Part shown: positions 44,797 through 53,508 of the stretch, piece after piece | How positions within the stretch are numbered: position 1 is the stretch's first letter | How the letters are laid out: each line of letters opens with the position of its first letter | From: Microbacterium sp. Au-Mic1 | GTDB taxonomy: Bacteria > Actinomycetota > Actinomycetes > Actinomycetales > Microbacteriaceae | Direction: 5' to 3' | Assembly: GCF_021341785.1 (NCBI RefSeq) | Contig: NZ_JAJTTF010000006.1 | Coordinates: 62,001-126,000, forward strand | DNA: 64,000 nt | The notes under the pieces: generated by a model | Told to the model about the DNA's origin: nothing | Database searches by the model: none | The model's input: only the letters and a program-made list of their open reading frames with translations | Position numbers and translations under genes: made by a program

Positions 44797-45810
44797 TCAC
44801 GCCTTCCAGTTGGCTTGCCACGACGACAGGGCCGACTCTCCCAAGCTGTTCACAGCGCGCACGATGTAGTAGGCCTCGCCACCTGCGCCCGTGTCGGTGT
44901 AGTCCGTTCCGGAGATCCGAGCGACGAGCTTGAAGTTGCCGGCACTGTGGTTCGCGCGATAGACGGAAAAAGTCGTCGCGTCCCGCTGCGGCTGCCAGGA
45001 TAGCCGGGGTTTGCCACCGTCCGCGGTCAGCGTGAGCCCTTGCACTGCTTGCAGCGGCGCACCCGTCACCGCGGAGGCTGACACGATCCCACCTGCCGGT
45101 CCGGGGCCGGATCCGTTGTAGGCCGTCACCTGGTAGTCGCGCGACACCGAGGAGTCGACCGCGAGGTCGAGGTAGCCGCGGCTGGACGCGTACGCGACTT
45201 CGACGAGAGCGCCGGTGTCGTCGCGTCGCGTGACGGAGTACGACTCGGCGTGCTCGACAGGTGCCCACAGCAGTTCGACATAGTTGCGGTCACGGGTGAT
45301 CCGCACGTCGGGGGCGGTCGTGATCGGGGGCGGCGGTGTGGCGAATCGAACGGCGTCGGCGATCACGTACCGGTTGCCACTGGACGGCGCCGGAACGTCT
45401 TCAACGCGCAGCTCGAGGTACTCGTTGCCCGAGCCGTCGAAGTCCAGCGCGATCCGGCCTAGCTGACGCCACTGGCCGCCCGTCACGGTCTGATCGACGA
45501 GGAATTCCGTGATCCCGCCGTTGTGATGCAGCCGGAACTTCACCGCGTTGTATCGATCGCCCGAGCCGCTCGGAAGCCACAGCGAGACGGTGTACTTGCC
45601 CGCCGCCGGGATCGTCGGCTTCCACGTCGCAACGCGGGCGTTCGCGGAGATCGCGCCGCGATCGGTGTTGTGGTAGCCGGTGCCGTAGTAACCCTTCTGA
45701 AAGCTCGACGTCGACCAGGTGCCGGTGAAGGTCGCGGCCGCGTCGTCGATGATGATCTCGACCGGCGCCGCAGCATCCATTGAGTGCGGGGTCGTTGCAA
45801 CGAGAATCAT
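44797..45810 (-). CDS. Golvesin-like domain plus fibronectin type III protein, no signal peptide
   Basis: 337 aa. Residues about 17-155 are a golvesin C-terminal-like domain (IIIDDAAATFTGTWSTSSFQ, KGYYGTGYH, GGQWRQLGRI, VIADAVRF). Residues about 165-335 look like two FN3 repeats (VELLWAPVEHAESYSVTRRD and PRLSWQPQRDATTFSVYRAN). These are extracellular accessory domains, yet there is no export signal and the ATG overlaps the stop of the exported hydrolase by 4 bp. Either the two were one protein split by a frameshift, or this part is exported in another way. Confidence 0.78.
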   Translation of the reverse strand: MILVATTPHSMDAAAPVEIIIDDAAATFTGTWSTSSFQKGYYGTGYHNTDRGAISANARVATWKPTIPAAGKYTVSLWLPSGSGDRYNAVKFRLHHNGGITEFLVDQTVTGGQWRQLGRIALDFDGSGNEYLELRVEDVPAPSSGNRYVIADAVRFATPPPPITTAPDVRITRDRNYVELLWAPVEHAESYSVTRRDDTGALVEVAYASSRGYLDLAVDSSVSRDYQVTAYNGSGPGPAGGIVSASAVTGAPLQAVQGLTLTADGGKPRLSWQPQRDATTFSVYRANHSAGNFKLVARISGTDYTDTGAGGEAYYIVRAVNSLGESALSSWQANWKA

Positions 45811-47306
45811 GCCTGCTCCGTCCAGAATTCGATCGAGTATGCGGGGATATCCAGGGCGAGCGCGGGGCCCTGCTTCGCGCCGAGGGCTGCGTTATTGAGA
45901 TCGTGCGCGTAACGGCTGCCGACGAACGTCGCCGCCGTGCCGGACCCGTCGTCGACGTTCACTTGATACGAGAACGGGGCGGCTGCGCGGTTGGTGATCG
46001 CGAAGGTCCTCTGTCCGTTCGGCGCCATCCACGCCATGATCCGGTGCTCCGAGTCGATCGTCGGCTCGTCGACCTCGACGCGCACCGAATCCCACGGCAT
46101 GTTCCGCAGAAATCCGGCGACGGCGTTCCAGTTCATGTCGTTCCAGGTCCAGGTTCCCTTCGCGAGACTTGGGAAGCGGGTCATGTCGTCGTCGTCCCAG
46201 GGGCGCCAGAAGCCCAGCGAGTAGCCCAGAGCCTCGGAGTTGTACGTAGGCTTCAGCGCGTGCAGCCAAATCCACGTCGGCGAATCGTGGAACGTCATCC
46301 AGTTCATGATCGACTGCGCCGTGTTGACCGTGTACCACGGAGTGCGGCTGACGTTCCAGGACAGATACTCGAACTCGTTGTTGAACACAGCGCGGTAGGC
46401 GAGATCGTCGCTGGCGTTGCTGTTGCCAGGGAGCAGGCCCTTGGCGTCATCACCGATCTTGTGCCAGGTCCACCCGTCCACGAGCGAGAGCGTGTCGGAG
46501 TCCTGCCGGATCGCGGCCGCCCCCGGCCCGTACTGGCCGGAGATGCTGGTCGCGTGGATCCGGACGTCCGGAAAGTTCGCCCTGACGCGACTTGCCGTGG
46601 TGCGGAATGCCCTGTAGTACAGGTCGCTCGAGTAGAGGCAGCTCGAGTACGGCGTCTCGTAGACGGGCTCGTTCTGCAGCCCCCACCAGGAGACGGGGAC
46701 GCCGTTGTCTTCGAGATACTTCACGTCGCGCACGAGCGCGTCGGCGAAATCGGACAGGAACGCCTGATCGTCGCTCTTCAGCGTGCCGCGGATGTAGGAG
46801 TCGGTGGATTTCCAGTACGGCGTCGGCGACCAGTACTCGACCATGGCCCCCTCGATCTTGCCCTTTTTCATCATCTCGGCGAGCTCCGCCATCTGCTCCG
46901 GCCAGCGACCGACGACGTTCTTCTTGTCGTCGGTCAGGCCACGCAGATACAGGCCCATCGCCAAACGGCAGTAGCGGAATCCCTGTGCGCCACCGGCGCG
47001 CAGCATCTCCGCGTAGAGACGGTTGCGCTCCCCTGGTACGAGGTCATGCGGGACGGAGGTCGTCGCTTCGGGAAGGCCGTTGTTGCCGGATCCGATCGAA
47101 TCGCTCTGGATCTCGAATCCCAGGCCGAGGATCGTCTGCCGGCGCCGGTTCCACTGCACCTGATAGGCGGGGCCGGTTGCGGCGTGGACGGGACTGTAAG
47201 GCCCGGCGAGCACCAGCGCGAACGACGCTGACGCGACCGCCGCGGTTCCTATGAAAGCTCGACGCGACAGGAATGTGGACGGGGTGTCTTGCACTTCGTT
47301 GGGCAT
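45807..47306 (-). CDS. Tat-exported glycoside hydrolase, clan GH-A (GH30-like)
   Basis: 499 aa. Twin-arginine signal (LSRRAFIGTAAVASASFALV). Barrel with acid/base candidate E213 in WWGLQNEP and nucleophile candidate E311 in FNNEFEYLSW, followed by a C-terminal beta-sandwich ending DIPAYSIEFW, as in GH30 and relatives. No clear Shine-Dalgarno before 47306; an operator motif lies 7 bp upstream, so the transcript may be nearly leaderless. It should release the sugar used by the genes that follow. Exact family is uncertain. Confidence 0.78.
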   Translation of the reverse strand: MPNEVQDTPSTFLSRRAFIGTAAVASASFALVLAGPYSPVHAATGPAYQVQWNRRRQTILGLGFEIQSDSIGSGNNGLPEATTSVPHDLVPGERNRLYAEMLRAGGAQGFRYCRLAMGLYLRGLTDDKKNVVGRWPEQMAELAEMMKKGKIEGAMVEYWSPTPYWKSTDSYIRGTLKSDDQAFLSDFADALVRDVKYLEDNGVPVSWWGLQNEPVYETPYSSCLYSSDLYYRAFRTTASRVRANFPDVRIHATSISGQYGPGAAAIRQDSDTLSLVDGWTWHKIGDDAKGLLPGNSNASDDLAYRAVFNNEFEYLSWNVSRTPWYTVNTAQSIMNWMTFHDSPTWIWLHALKPTYNSEALGYSLGFWRPWDDDDMTRFPSLAKGTWTWNDMNWNAVAGFLRNMPWDSVRVEVDEPTIDSEHRIMAWMAPNGQRTFAITNRAAAPFSYQVNVDDGSGTAATFVGSRYAHDLNNAALGAKQGPALALDIPAYSIEFWTEQA

Positions 47307-47312
47307 AGCGAC

Positions 47313-47330
47313 ACGATATACGAAATGCGA
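47313..47330. promoter_or_regulatory. 18-bp motif shared with the GntR/permease promoter
   Basis: ACGATATACGAAATGCGA lies 7 bp upstream of the GH start. The identical 18-mer occurs at 56793-56810 in front of the GntR regulator and ABC permease genes. Confidence 0.7.
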
Positions 47331-47364
47331 GATACGACGCAAGGAGCTTCCCACCCACTCCGGC

Positions 47365-48378
47365 TCATCGGCCCTCAGGCCTGATCGCCACGCAGGATGG
47401 CGAGCCGAGAGGCAGCGACGAGAGGATCCTGCCGTCACGATCCATGACAACGACCTGGTCGGCGTCCTGGAGGGCGAGGATGTAGTTCCTGTCGGGAAGC
47501 ACGGTGAAGTGGCGCGGATTGGCGCCCGGCGGCAGTGGGATTTCGCGCTCTACGCGCAAGGCGCCCTCCTGCGGGGTGAGCTCGACGATGCTGCCTGGCG
47601 TTCGGTTCGCCACGGCGATCACGCCGCCGTTCGCTGCGATCTCGGAGGGCCACGCTCCGGGATCCGCATCCGCAGTCGTCGCCACAGCAGGGCCGAGCCG
47701 GGTGATGTCGGTCTCGGTGATCCGGAACAGGGTGACGGTGGCCGTGATCTCCTCGACCACAGCGAGCACGCCGTCGTCGATCCAGAGCGCGTGGCGCGGG
47801 CCCGATCCGGATTCGCTGCGAGCGACGACGATCGGCTCGGGGCGGATCCCCTCCGAGGTCACCGTGTGCAGGGAGATCGTGTCGGTGCCCAGGTCCAGGA
47901 GGAGGGCACGGGCGCCGTCGGGGGTGAACACCACCGCGTGCGGATGCGCGCGGTCCTGCCGGGTGGGATGCGGGCCGCGACCAGCGTGCTGCACGCCCGT
48001 TCCCCGCCTTTCCAGCGCGCCGTCGTCGCCGATCACGGTGGTCACGAACGCTCCGCCTCCGTAGCAGGATGCGGTCAGCAAGCGCCCTGACGGGTGCAGG
48101 GCGAGCTGGCAGGGCCGTGCACTGTCGATCGTGAGCGCATTCAACGGCGCCAGGCGGTCGCGGGCCGCAGACACGGCGAGGATCCGCCCGACCGAAGTCT
48201 CCTCCACGGCGTAGAGGATCCGCCCGTCGGCGCCCCAGGTCAGGAACGACGGCGAGTTCGCATCGAGTTCCGAGAGCTTCGAGAGGCGCGCCCCATCCCA
48301 ACGGACAAGGGCGAGTCCGCGGCCGCGGCCGCCGGTCGCGGGCGTGTAGCTGCCGAGCGCGAGACTGACGGCACTCAT
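47365..48378 (-). CDS. Lactonase-family beta-propeller (YkgB/6-phosphogluconolactonase type)
   Basis: 337 aa seven-bladed propeller of the lactonase_7 family (LALGSYTPATGGRGRGL, HPSGRLLTASCYGGG, HPHAVVFTPDGARALLLDLG, GANPRHFTVLPDRNYILALQ). Start 48378 overlaps the kinase stop by 4 bp. It would open the aldonolactone made by the dehydrogenase. It sits between the hydrolase and the KDG kinase. Confidence 0.85.
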   Translation of the reverse strand: MSAVSLALGSYTPATGGRGRGLALVRWDGARLSKLSELDANSPSFLTWGADGRILYAVEETSVGRILAVSAARDRLAPLNALTIDSARPCQLALHPSGRLLTASCYGGGAFVTTVIGDDGALERRGTGVQHAGRGPHPTRQDRAHPHAVVFTPDGARALLLDLGTDTISLHTVTSEGIRPEPIVVARSESGSGPRHALWIDDGVLAVVEEITATVTLFRITETDITRLGPAVATTADADPGAWPSEIAANGGVIAVANRTPGSIVELTPQEGALRVEREIPLPPGANPRHFTVLPDRNYILALQDADQVVVMDRDGRILSSLPLGSPSCVAIRPEGR

Positions 48379-49319
48379 CTGCTGATCGACACGCCCGACA
48401 GCAACGTCGCCAGCTCGCGGCGGGAGGGGAGGCCTTCCGCGTCGCCCTCGGTCGCGACGCCGATCGCCGCAACTTGAGCGGCGCGTGCCGCGCACTGGGC
48501 GGTGGCGAGCCCTTCCAGGACGCCGGAGAGGAATCCGGCGACGAACGCGTCGCCGGCGCCGAACGGGTCCACCTCATCGACGGTGAGCGCCGCTTGGCGC
48601 CCGGCCGTGCCGTCGTGATACCAAGCGCCCTGCTTGCCCGCGGTGATCACGGCGATCCCGGGACCGAGAGCACGAAGTCGTTGCGCCAGTTCTGGCTCGC
48701 TCGCCGACGCGTCCTCGACGACGAGACGCGCCTCGTCGTCACTGGCGAAGACGATGTCGGCCCGCGCGGCGAGTTCACGCAGCACCGGCGCCGCTTCGTC
48801 GTCGCTCCACAGCCGCCGTCGATGATTGAGATCGAAGCTGACACGCACACCTGCGCGGCGGGCCTCCGCCGTGACCTCCAACGCGAACTCCCGCGCAGTC
48901 GGGCTGAGCGCCGCCGTGATACCGGAAATGTGCAGGATGTCCACGTCCGCGAGCGCGGCGCGCTCGACGTCGTCCATTGTGAGCGCCGTCGCTGCCGATC
49001 CGGCACGGTAATAATGCACCGCGCTCGACCCGGCGATGCGACGGTTCTTCAGGAGCAGACCGGTCGGCCGCGAGGGGTCGCGCGCGGTGAGCAGGTGGAC
49101 ACCTTCGCCCTGAAGGTGGCGGAGGATCGCGTCCCCTGCCTCGTCGTCGCCGAGCCGTGTCAGCCAGCGCGCCTGATGACCGAGACGAGCCACGCCGATC
49201 GCCACCGTCGCCTCGGATCCGGCGACGCCGAGAATGGCTGAGCCGCCGGCCATCAGCGGGCCGATCCGCTGCGCACCGACAGTGAGCAACGCCTCTCCGG
49301 CCGTAAGAAGGATCCCCAT
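48375..49319 (-). CDS. PfkB-family kinase, probable 2-dehydro-3-deoxygluconate kinase
   Basis: 314 aa ribokinase-fold protein with GSEATVAIGVARLG near the N-terminus and DPFGAGDAFVAGFLSG with the catalytic Asp near the C-terminus. Its ATG shares a base with the aldolase stop (TGATG). It is the second copy of this function in the window, paired again with a KDPG aldolase. Confidence 0.86.
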   Translation of the reverse strand: MGILLTAGEALLTVGAQRIGPLMAGGSAILGVAGSEATVAIGVARLGHQARWLTRLGDDEAGDAILRHLQGEGVHLLTARDPSRPTGLLLKNRRIAGSSAVHYYRAGSAATALTMDDVERAALADVDILHISGITAALSPTAREFALEVTAEARRAGVRVSFDLNHRRRLWSDDEAAPVLRELAARADIVFASDDEARLVVEDASASEPELAQRLRALGPGIAVITAGKQGAWYHDGTAGRQAALTVDEVDPFGAGDAFVAGFLSGVLEGLATAQCAARAAQVAAIGVATEGDAEGLPSRRELATLLSGVSISR

Positions 49320-49960
49320 CAGCGCTCCCCCTGACCGACGCCCGCGGCGGCTCGCGCCGCCGCAGCCCGCTCACGCAATCCGTCCAACATGCCGTCCTCC
49401 AGCGCATCGCCGATCAACGGTCCACCGAGCCCGACCCCGAGCGCGCCCGCGGCGAGATACGCGGGGATGTCGGCGAGCGCCACTCCCCCGACCGCGACGA
49501 GCGGGATGTCCGGAAGCGGCGCCGCGACGTCGCGGAAGAACTCCGCTCCGACCGCGCGGGCGGGGAACACCTTCACCGCCGCCGCACCGGCCCGGTACGC
49601 GGTCAGGATCTCGGTGACGGTCATCGCACCGGGGAACGACTCCAGCCCGAGCGCCCTGGCGCGCGCGATCACCGCGGGATCCGTGTTCGGGGTGACGATG
49701 AAACGCGCCCCCGCATCCGCCGCTCGCTCGACGTCCTCGGTGGTGAGCACGGTGCCGGCCCCGACGACGACGCCGGAATGGCGTGCCACCGCAGCGCGGA
49801 TGGCCACCAGGGATCCGGGCGTGGGCAGCGTCACCTCGAGAGCGCCGATTCCGGATTCCACCAGGACGTCGATCACCGCGTCCAGGCGGTGCGCGCTGCG
49901 TGCCCGCAGGATCGCGACGATCCGCTCCTTCTTCAGCACCGGGAGCACACTCGTCATCAC
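49319..49960 (-). CDS. KDPG/KHG aldolase family
   Basis: 213 aa Eda-family class I aldolase: E42 in ALEVTLPTP, phosphate-loop GAGTVLT and Schiff-base K130 in AAVKVFPA. Closer to canonical KDPG aldolases than the copy at 1751. Coupled to the kinase downstream and overlapping the transporter upstream (4 bp). Confidence 0.9.
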   Translation of the reverse strand: MMTSVLPVLKKERIVAILRARSAHRLDAVIDVLVESGIGALEVTLPTPGSLVAIRAAVARHSGVVVGAGTVLTTEDVERAADAGARFIVTPNTDPAVIARARALGLESFPGAMTVTEILTAYRAGAAAVKVFPARAVGAEFFRDVAAPLPDIPLVAVGGVALADIPAYLAAGALGVGLGGPLIGDALEDGMLDGLRERAAAARAAAGVGQGER

Positions 49961-51300
49961 TCAGGCCCTTCGTCGGCCGCGGACACTCGTCCGGCGGTCA
50001 GTTCCTCGTCCAGCGTCATCGTCGAAGTCTCGCGCCCGGCGAACACGGAGACCAGCGTCAGGACGCAGCCGAGCATGACGTAGATCGCGATACCGGCGAT
50101 GCCGCCCGAAGCGGCGAGGATCGCGGTCGCGATGAACGGCGCGGTGCCGCCGAAGATCGCGCCACCGACCTCGCGCCCCACGCTCACACCGCTGTAGCGC
50201 ACGCGGGCGTCGAAGAGCTCCGCGACCAGCGCCGCCTGGGGCCCGAAGACCATGTCCTTGGCGATCGGCAGGGCGATGATCATGGCGAGGAACACATATC
50301 CGGGCTGCCCGGTCTGCAGCAGCCAGAAGAACGGGAAGATGTACGCCATGGTGAACAGCAGGCCGATCGCCACCATCCGACGACGGCCGATCTTGTCGGA
50401 GAGCCATCCCCAGAAGGGGATCGCGGCGATCTCGAGCGCCGATGCCAGGGCGATCGCCCACAGCATCACGGACCTATCGATCCCGATCGTCTGCACACCG
50501 TAGTTCAGCGAGAACGCCTGCACCATGTACCCGAAGACGAAGCCCGAGATGGTGATGCCCATCGTGCGGAGCACGGCTCCGGGCTGATCCTTCAGGACGG
50601 CGATGATGGGGGCGCGCTTGCGCGCGCCGGCGGCCTCCAGCTGCGCGAACACGGGCGTCTCGTCCACACCCCGGCGCAGCCAGATCCCGAAGAAGACGAG
50701 ACCGATGCTGATGAGGAACGGAACACGCCATCCCCAGCTCAGGAACGCCGCCTCGGGGAGCAGCGAGACGGACGCGAACACGACGCTCGCGAGGACGAAG
50801 CCTGCACCGGTTCCCATGGCCGGCACGGCGCCGAACAGGCCGCGCTTGCCGGCGGGGGCGTTCTCGACGGTGAGCAGCGTCGCCCCGGCGAACTCGCCGC
50901 CGACGGCGAAGCCCTGCAGGATCCGCAGCACGATGAGCAGGATGGGCGCCGCGACGCCGATCGCCGCATAGGTCGGGAGCAGGCCGAGCAACGCGGTGCT
51001 GATGCCCATGCCGAACATCGTGATGATGAGCACCTTCTTGCGACCTATCCTGTCGCCGAGATTGCCGAGGATGATTCCGCCGATCGGACGCGCGGCGAAT
51101 CCGACGGCGAACGTCGCGAACGACGCGAGAACGCCGCCCACCGATGCCGTACCGAAGATCAGTGGTCCGAAGATGAGAGCCGACGCCAGCCCGTACAGGT
51201 TGAAGTCGTACCACTCCATGACCGTGCCGACGGTGCTGGCGATCATCGTGCGCCGATGTGCGCGCGACGGGGAGGGATTCATCGTCGAGATGCGGGACAT
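49957..51300 (-). CDS. MFS metabolite:proton symporter (MHS family)
   Basis: 447 aa, about 12 transmembrane segments. The MHS signature is visible: STVGTVMEWYDFNLYG, then GGIILGNLGDRIGRKKVLII and LRILQGFAVGGEFAGATLL. Start 51300 follows GGAGGCACCC. It probably imports a sugar acid or other carboxylate that enters the pathway after the dehydrogenase step. Confidence 0.9.
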   Translation of the reverse strand: MSRISTMNPSPSRAHRRTMIASTVGTVMEWYDFNLYGLASALIFGPLIFGTASVGGVLASFATFAVGFAARPIGGIILGNLGDRIGRKKVLIITMFGMGISTALLGLLPTYAAIGVAAPILLIVLRILQGFAVGGEFAGATLLTVENAPAGKRGLFGAVPAMGTGAGFVLASVVFASVSLLPEAAFLSWGWRVPFLISIGLVFFGIWLRRGVDETPVFAQLEAAGARKRAPIIAVLKDQPGAVLRTMGITISGFVFGYMVQAFSLNYGVQTIGIDRSVMLWAIALASALEIAAIPFWGWLSDKIGRRRMVAIGLLFTMAYIFPFFWLLQTGQPGYVFLAMIIALPIAKDMVFGPQAALVAELFDARVRYSGVSVGREVGGAIFGGTAPFIATAILAASGGIAGIAIYVMLGCVLTLVSVFAGRETSTMTLDEELTAGRVSAADEGPE

Positions 51301-51403
51301 GCGGGTGCCTCCATGGGCTTCATATTGGATTGTCGGATCCGACGGACGTTCCGTCGGCGGTGCACAACTGTCGAATGGCGCATCCGCCCCTCGCCGACGC
51401 TCT

Positions 51404-52189
51404 TCACCGCTCCAGGCCGAGGCGGCGACGGTACTGGCCGCGCAGCACCGTCGCCGATCCGAGCAGGCGGGATCCGCCGTCCACGACGATCTCGGCGCCG
51501 GAGACACGGCGTGAGGCCGGGCCGAGCAGCCAGGTCACGGCCTCGGCGATATCGGTCGGCTCGACCAGTTCGCGCAGCGGAGTGACGTCGAGGAGCAGCT
51601 CCTCGTCGCGCGGATCCAGCCGGCCCGCGGTGTGCGGCGCCCGGGTCCAGCCCGGCGTCACGAGATTGATACGGATGCCGAGATGCCCGTATTCAGCGGC
51701 CGCCTGTTTCGCGAGCGCGTGCACGCCGGCCTTGGCCGCTGCGTAGGCGGGGAATCCAGGCTGCGGATCGTCCCCATGGACGGATCCGATCACGACGATC
51801 GCGCCGCCGCCCGTGCGGATCATGGCGGAGACCCCGGCCCGGAGCGTCTCGAACACTGTGGTGAGATTCGAGTCGACGACGGTTCGCCACTCATCGGTGC
51901 CGATCTCATGCAGGGATCCGCCGCCGGTCGTCCCGACCGCGATCACCAAGGCGGCGATGGGGCCGGCCGCCTCGATCTGCGCGAACGCTGCGTCGACGGC
52001 GGCGCCGTCCGTGGCGTCCAGCGCCAGCAGCTGAGGCGGCTCTGGGAAGCCCTCCGCGCCTTCCGCGAGGCGTCCGGCGTCCCGACCGATCAGCGCGAGC
52101 CGGTACTCCCCCGCGAGCTGCGCCGCGATGGCGCCGCCGATCGCGCCGCCTCCGCCGACCACGACGGCGATGGGCCGAGGATCCTTCAT
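51404..52189 (-). CDS. SDR-family oxidoreductase
   Basis: 261 aa. Cofactor loop GGGGAIGG, catalytic YAAAK, and a C-terminus with VSGAEIVVDGGSRLLG. The usual NNAG is replaced by VIAVG. Start 52189 is preceded by GAGAGG. In this locus it is the natural candidate for the aldose 1-dehydrogenase. Confidence 0.82.
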   Translation of the reverse strand: MKDPRPIAVVVGGGGAIGGAIAAQLAGEYRLALIGRDAGRLAEGAEGFPEPPQLLALDATDGAAVDAAFAQIEAAGPIAALVIAVGTTGGGSLHEIGTDEWRTVVDSNLTTVFETLRAGVSAMIRTGGGAIVVIGSVHGDDPQPGFPAYAAAKAGVHALAKQAAAEYGHLGIRINLVTPGWTRAPHTAGRLDPRDEELLLDVTPLRELVEPTDIAEAVTWLLGPASRRVSGAEIVVDGGSRLLGSATVLRGQYRRRLGLER

Positions 52190-52301
52190 GCACGTGCCTC
52201 TCTCTGCAGTGGACGTCCTGGCTCTCGCATCGCGATGACGCCCGAGGTGCGGACGATGGACCCGGGGCAGATGCATTGGGGACTACATCCGCCCCGGGGG
52301 T

Positions 52302-53504
52302 CTATTCTGCGCGGAACTGGTCCACGCGATCCCAGTCCAGTTCGATGCCGAGACCGGGGCCGGTCGGGACGGCGAGCGTGCTGGCGGCGAAGTCGAACGG
52401 CTCCACCGTCAGTTCGTCGCGCAGCGGGTTGGGAAGCCGGTTGTACTCGTAGATCCGGAAGTTCGGGATCGCCGCCGACAGGTGCAGCGCAGCCGCGAGG
52501 CCGACCGCGGATCCGACCCCGTGCGGGGCGATGTCGACGTGGAACGTCTCGCAGAGCGCCGCAAGCTTGCGCGACTCGGTGATTCCGCCCGCGCGGGCGA
52601 GGTTCGGCATCACGACGTCGACCGCGCCCTGCACCAGGAAGTCGCGCTGATCCCACCGGGTGAACAGCGTCTCGCCGTTGACGAGCGACACGGGCGCCGA
52701 ATCGCGGATCCGGCGGTAACCGGCGACATCGTCGACCGCGCACGGCTCCTCGATCCAGGTGATGCCGAGATCGACGAGGCCGGCGACCACGCCGACGGCG
52801 ACATCGGCCGTGTAGGCGCAATTCAGGTCGACGAGCAGCTGGCGTTCGTCGCCGATCGCCTCGCGCACGGCCGCCGCGTGGGCGAGGTCGACGCGACGCC
52901 CGCGACCGAGCTTGAGCTTGATCGCGTCGAAACCCTGCTCGACGAAGCCGAGAGCGTATGTGGCAGACTCCGCGGGCGTCTCCAGCATCGGGATGGGGCT
53001 GGCGTACACCGCGACGCGGTCGCGGTGCGGACCGCCGAGGAGACTGTGCACCGGCACGCCGTACGCCTTGCCCTTCAGGTCCCACAGCGCGATGTCCACG
53101 CCGCTCATCGCCTCGAGGTAGTAGCCGCGCACCTGGCCGCCGCCGCTCATCGAGGTGAACACGCGCGACCACAGGCGGTCGATGGCGTTGGCGTCCTCTC
53201 CGATCAGCAGCGGTTCGATGATGTCGCGCACGACTTGCGCGGTGACCTTGGGCGCGGGAAGCCCGTAGCATTCCCCGACGCCCTCCAGCCCGTCCTCGGT
53301 GCGGATCCGGATCAGCGTCGAGTACTGACCTTTCCGCTGCAGCGTCCGGTGGCTCGCCGCCGGCTGCAGGAGCCAGCCGGGCACGTCGCCGTCGGGGTAG
53401 AGGCGCGAGAAGGGCGCGATCACCGGAATGGCTTCGATGGACTGGATCCGCAGTGGCGCGCCGAGGGACGCCGAGGAGGTCTGGAGGGTGTCGAGGGTGC
53501 TCAT
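52302..53504 (-). CDS. Enolase-superfamily sugar-acid dehydratase
   Basis: 400 aa. KxK in AIKLKLG, metal ligands in LVDLNCAY, WIEEP and LVNGETL, and a His in DIAPHGVG. The N-terminal capping domain is complete. It belongs with galactonate/gluconate dehydratases of the mandelate racemase type. Ends TGPGLGIELDWD, typical for the group. It would produce the 2-keto-3-deoxy acid for the kinase. Confidence 0.85.
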   Translation of the reverse strand: MSTLDTLQTSSASLGAPLRIQSIEAIPVIAPFSRLYPDGDVPGWLLQPAASHRTLQRKGQYSTLIRIRTEDGLEGVGECYGLPAPKVTAQVVRDIIEPLLIGEDANAIDRLWSRVFTSMSGGGQVRGYYLEAMSGVDIALWDLKGKAYGVPVHSLLGGPHRDRVAVYASPIPMLETPAESATYALGFVEQGFDAIKLKLGRGRRVDLAHAAAVREAIGDERQLLVDLNCAYTADVAVGVVAGLVDLGITWIEEPCAVDDVAGYRRIRDSAPVSLVNGETLFTRWDQRDFLVQGAVDVVMPNLARAGGITESRKLAALCETFHVDIAPHGVGSAVGLAAALHLSAAIPNFRIYEYNRLPNPLRDELTVEPFDFAASTLAVPTGPGLGIELDWDRVDQFRAE

Positions 53505-53508
53505 GATG

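Noticed and set aside
49783..51585. 600-codon open frame on the plus strand
   Set aside because: Antisense to the MFS transporter; low-complexity composition typical of shadows in high-GC DNA.
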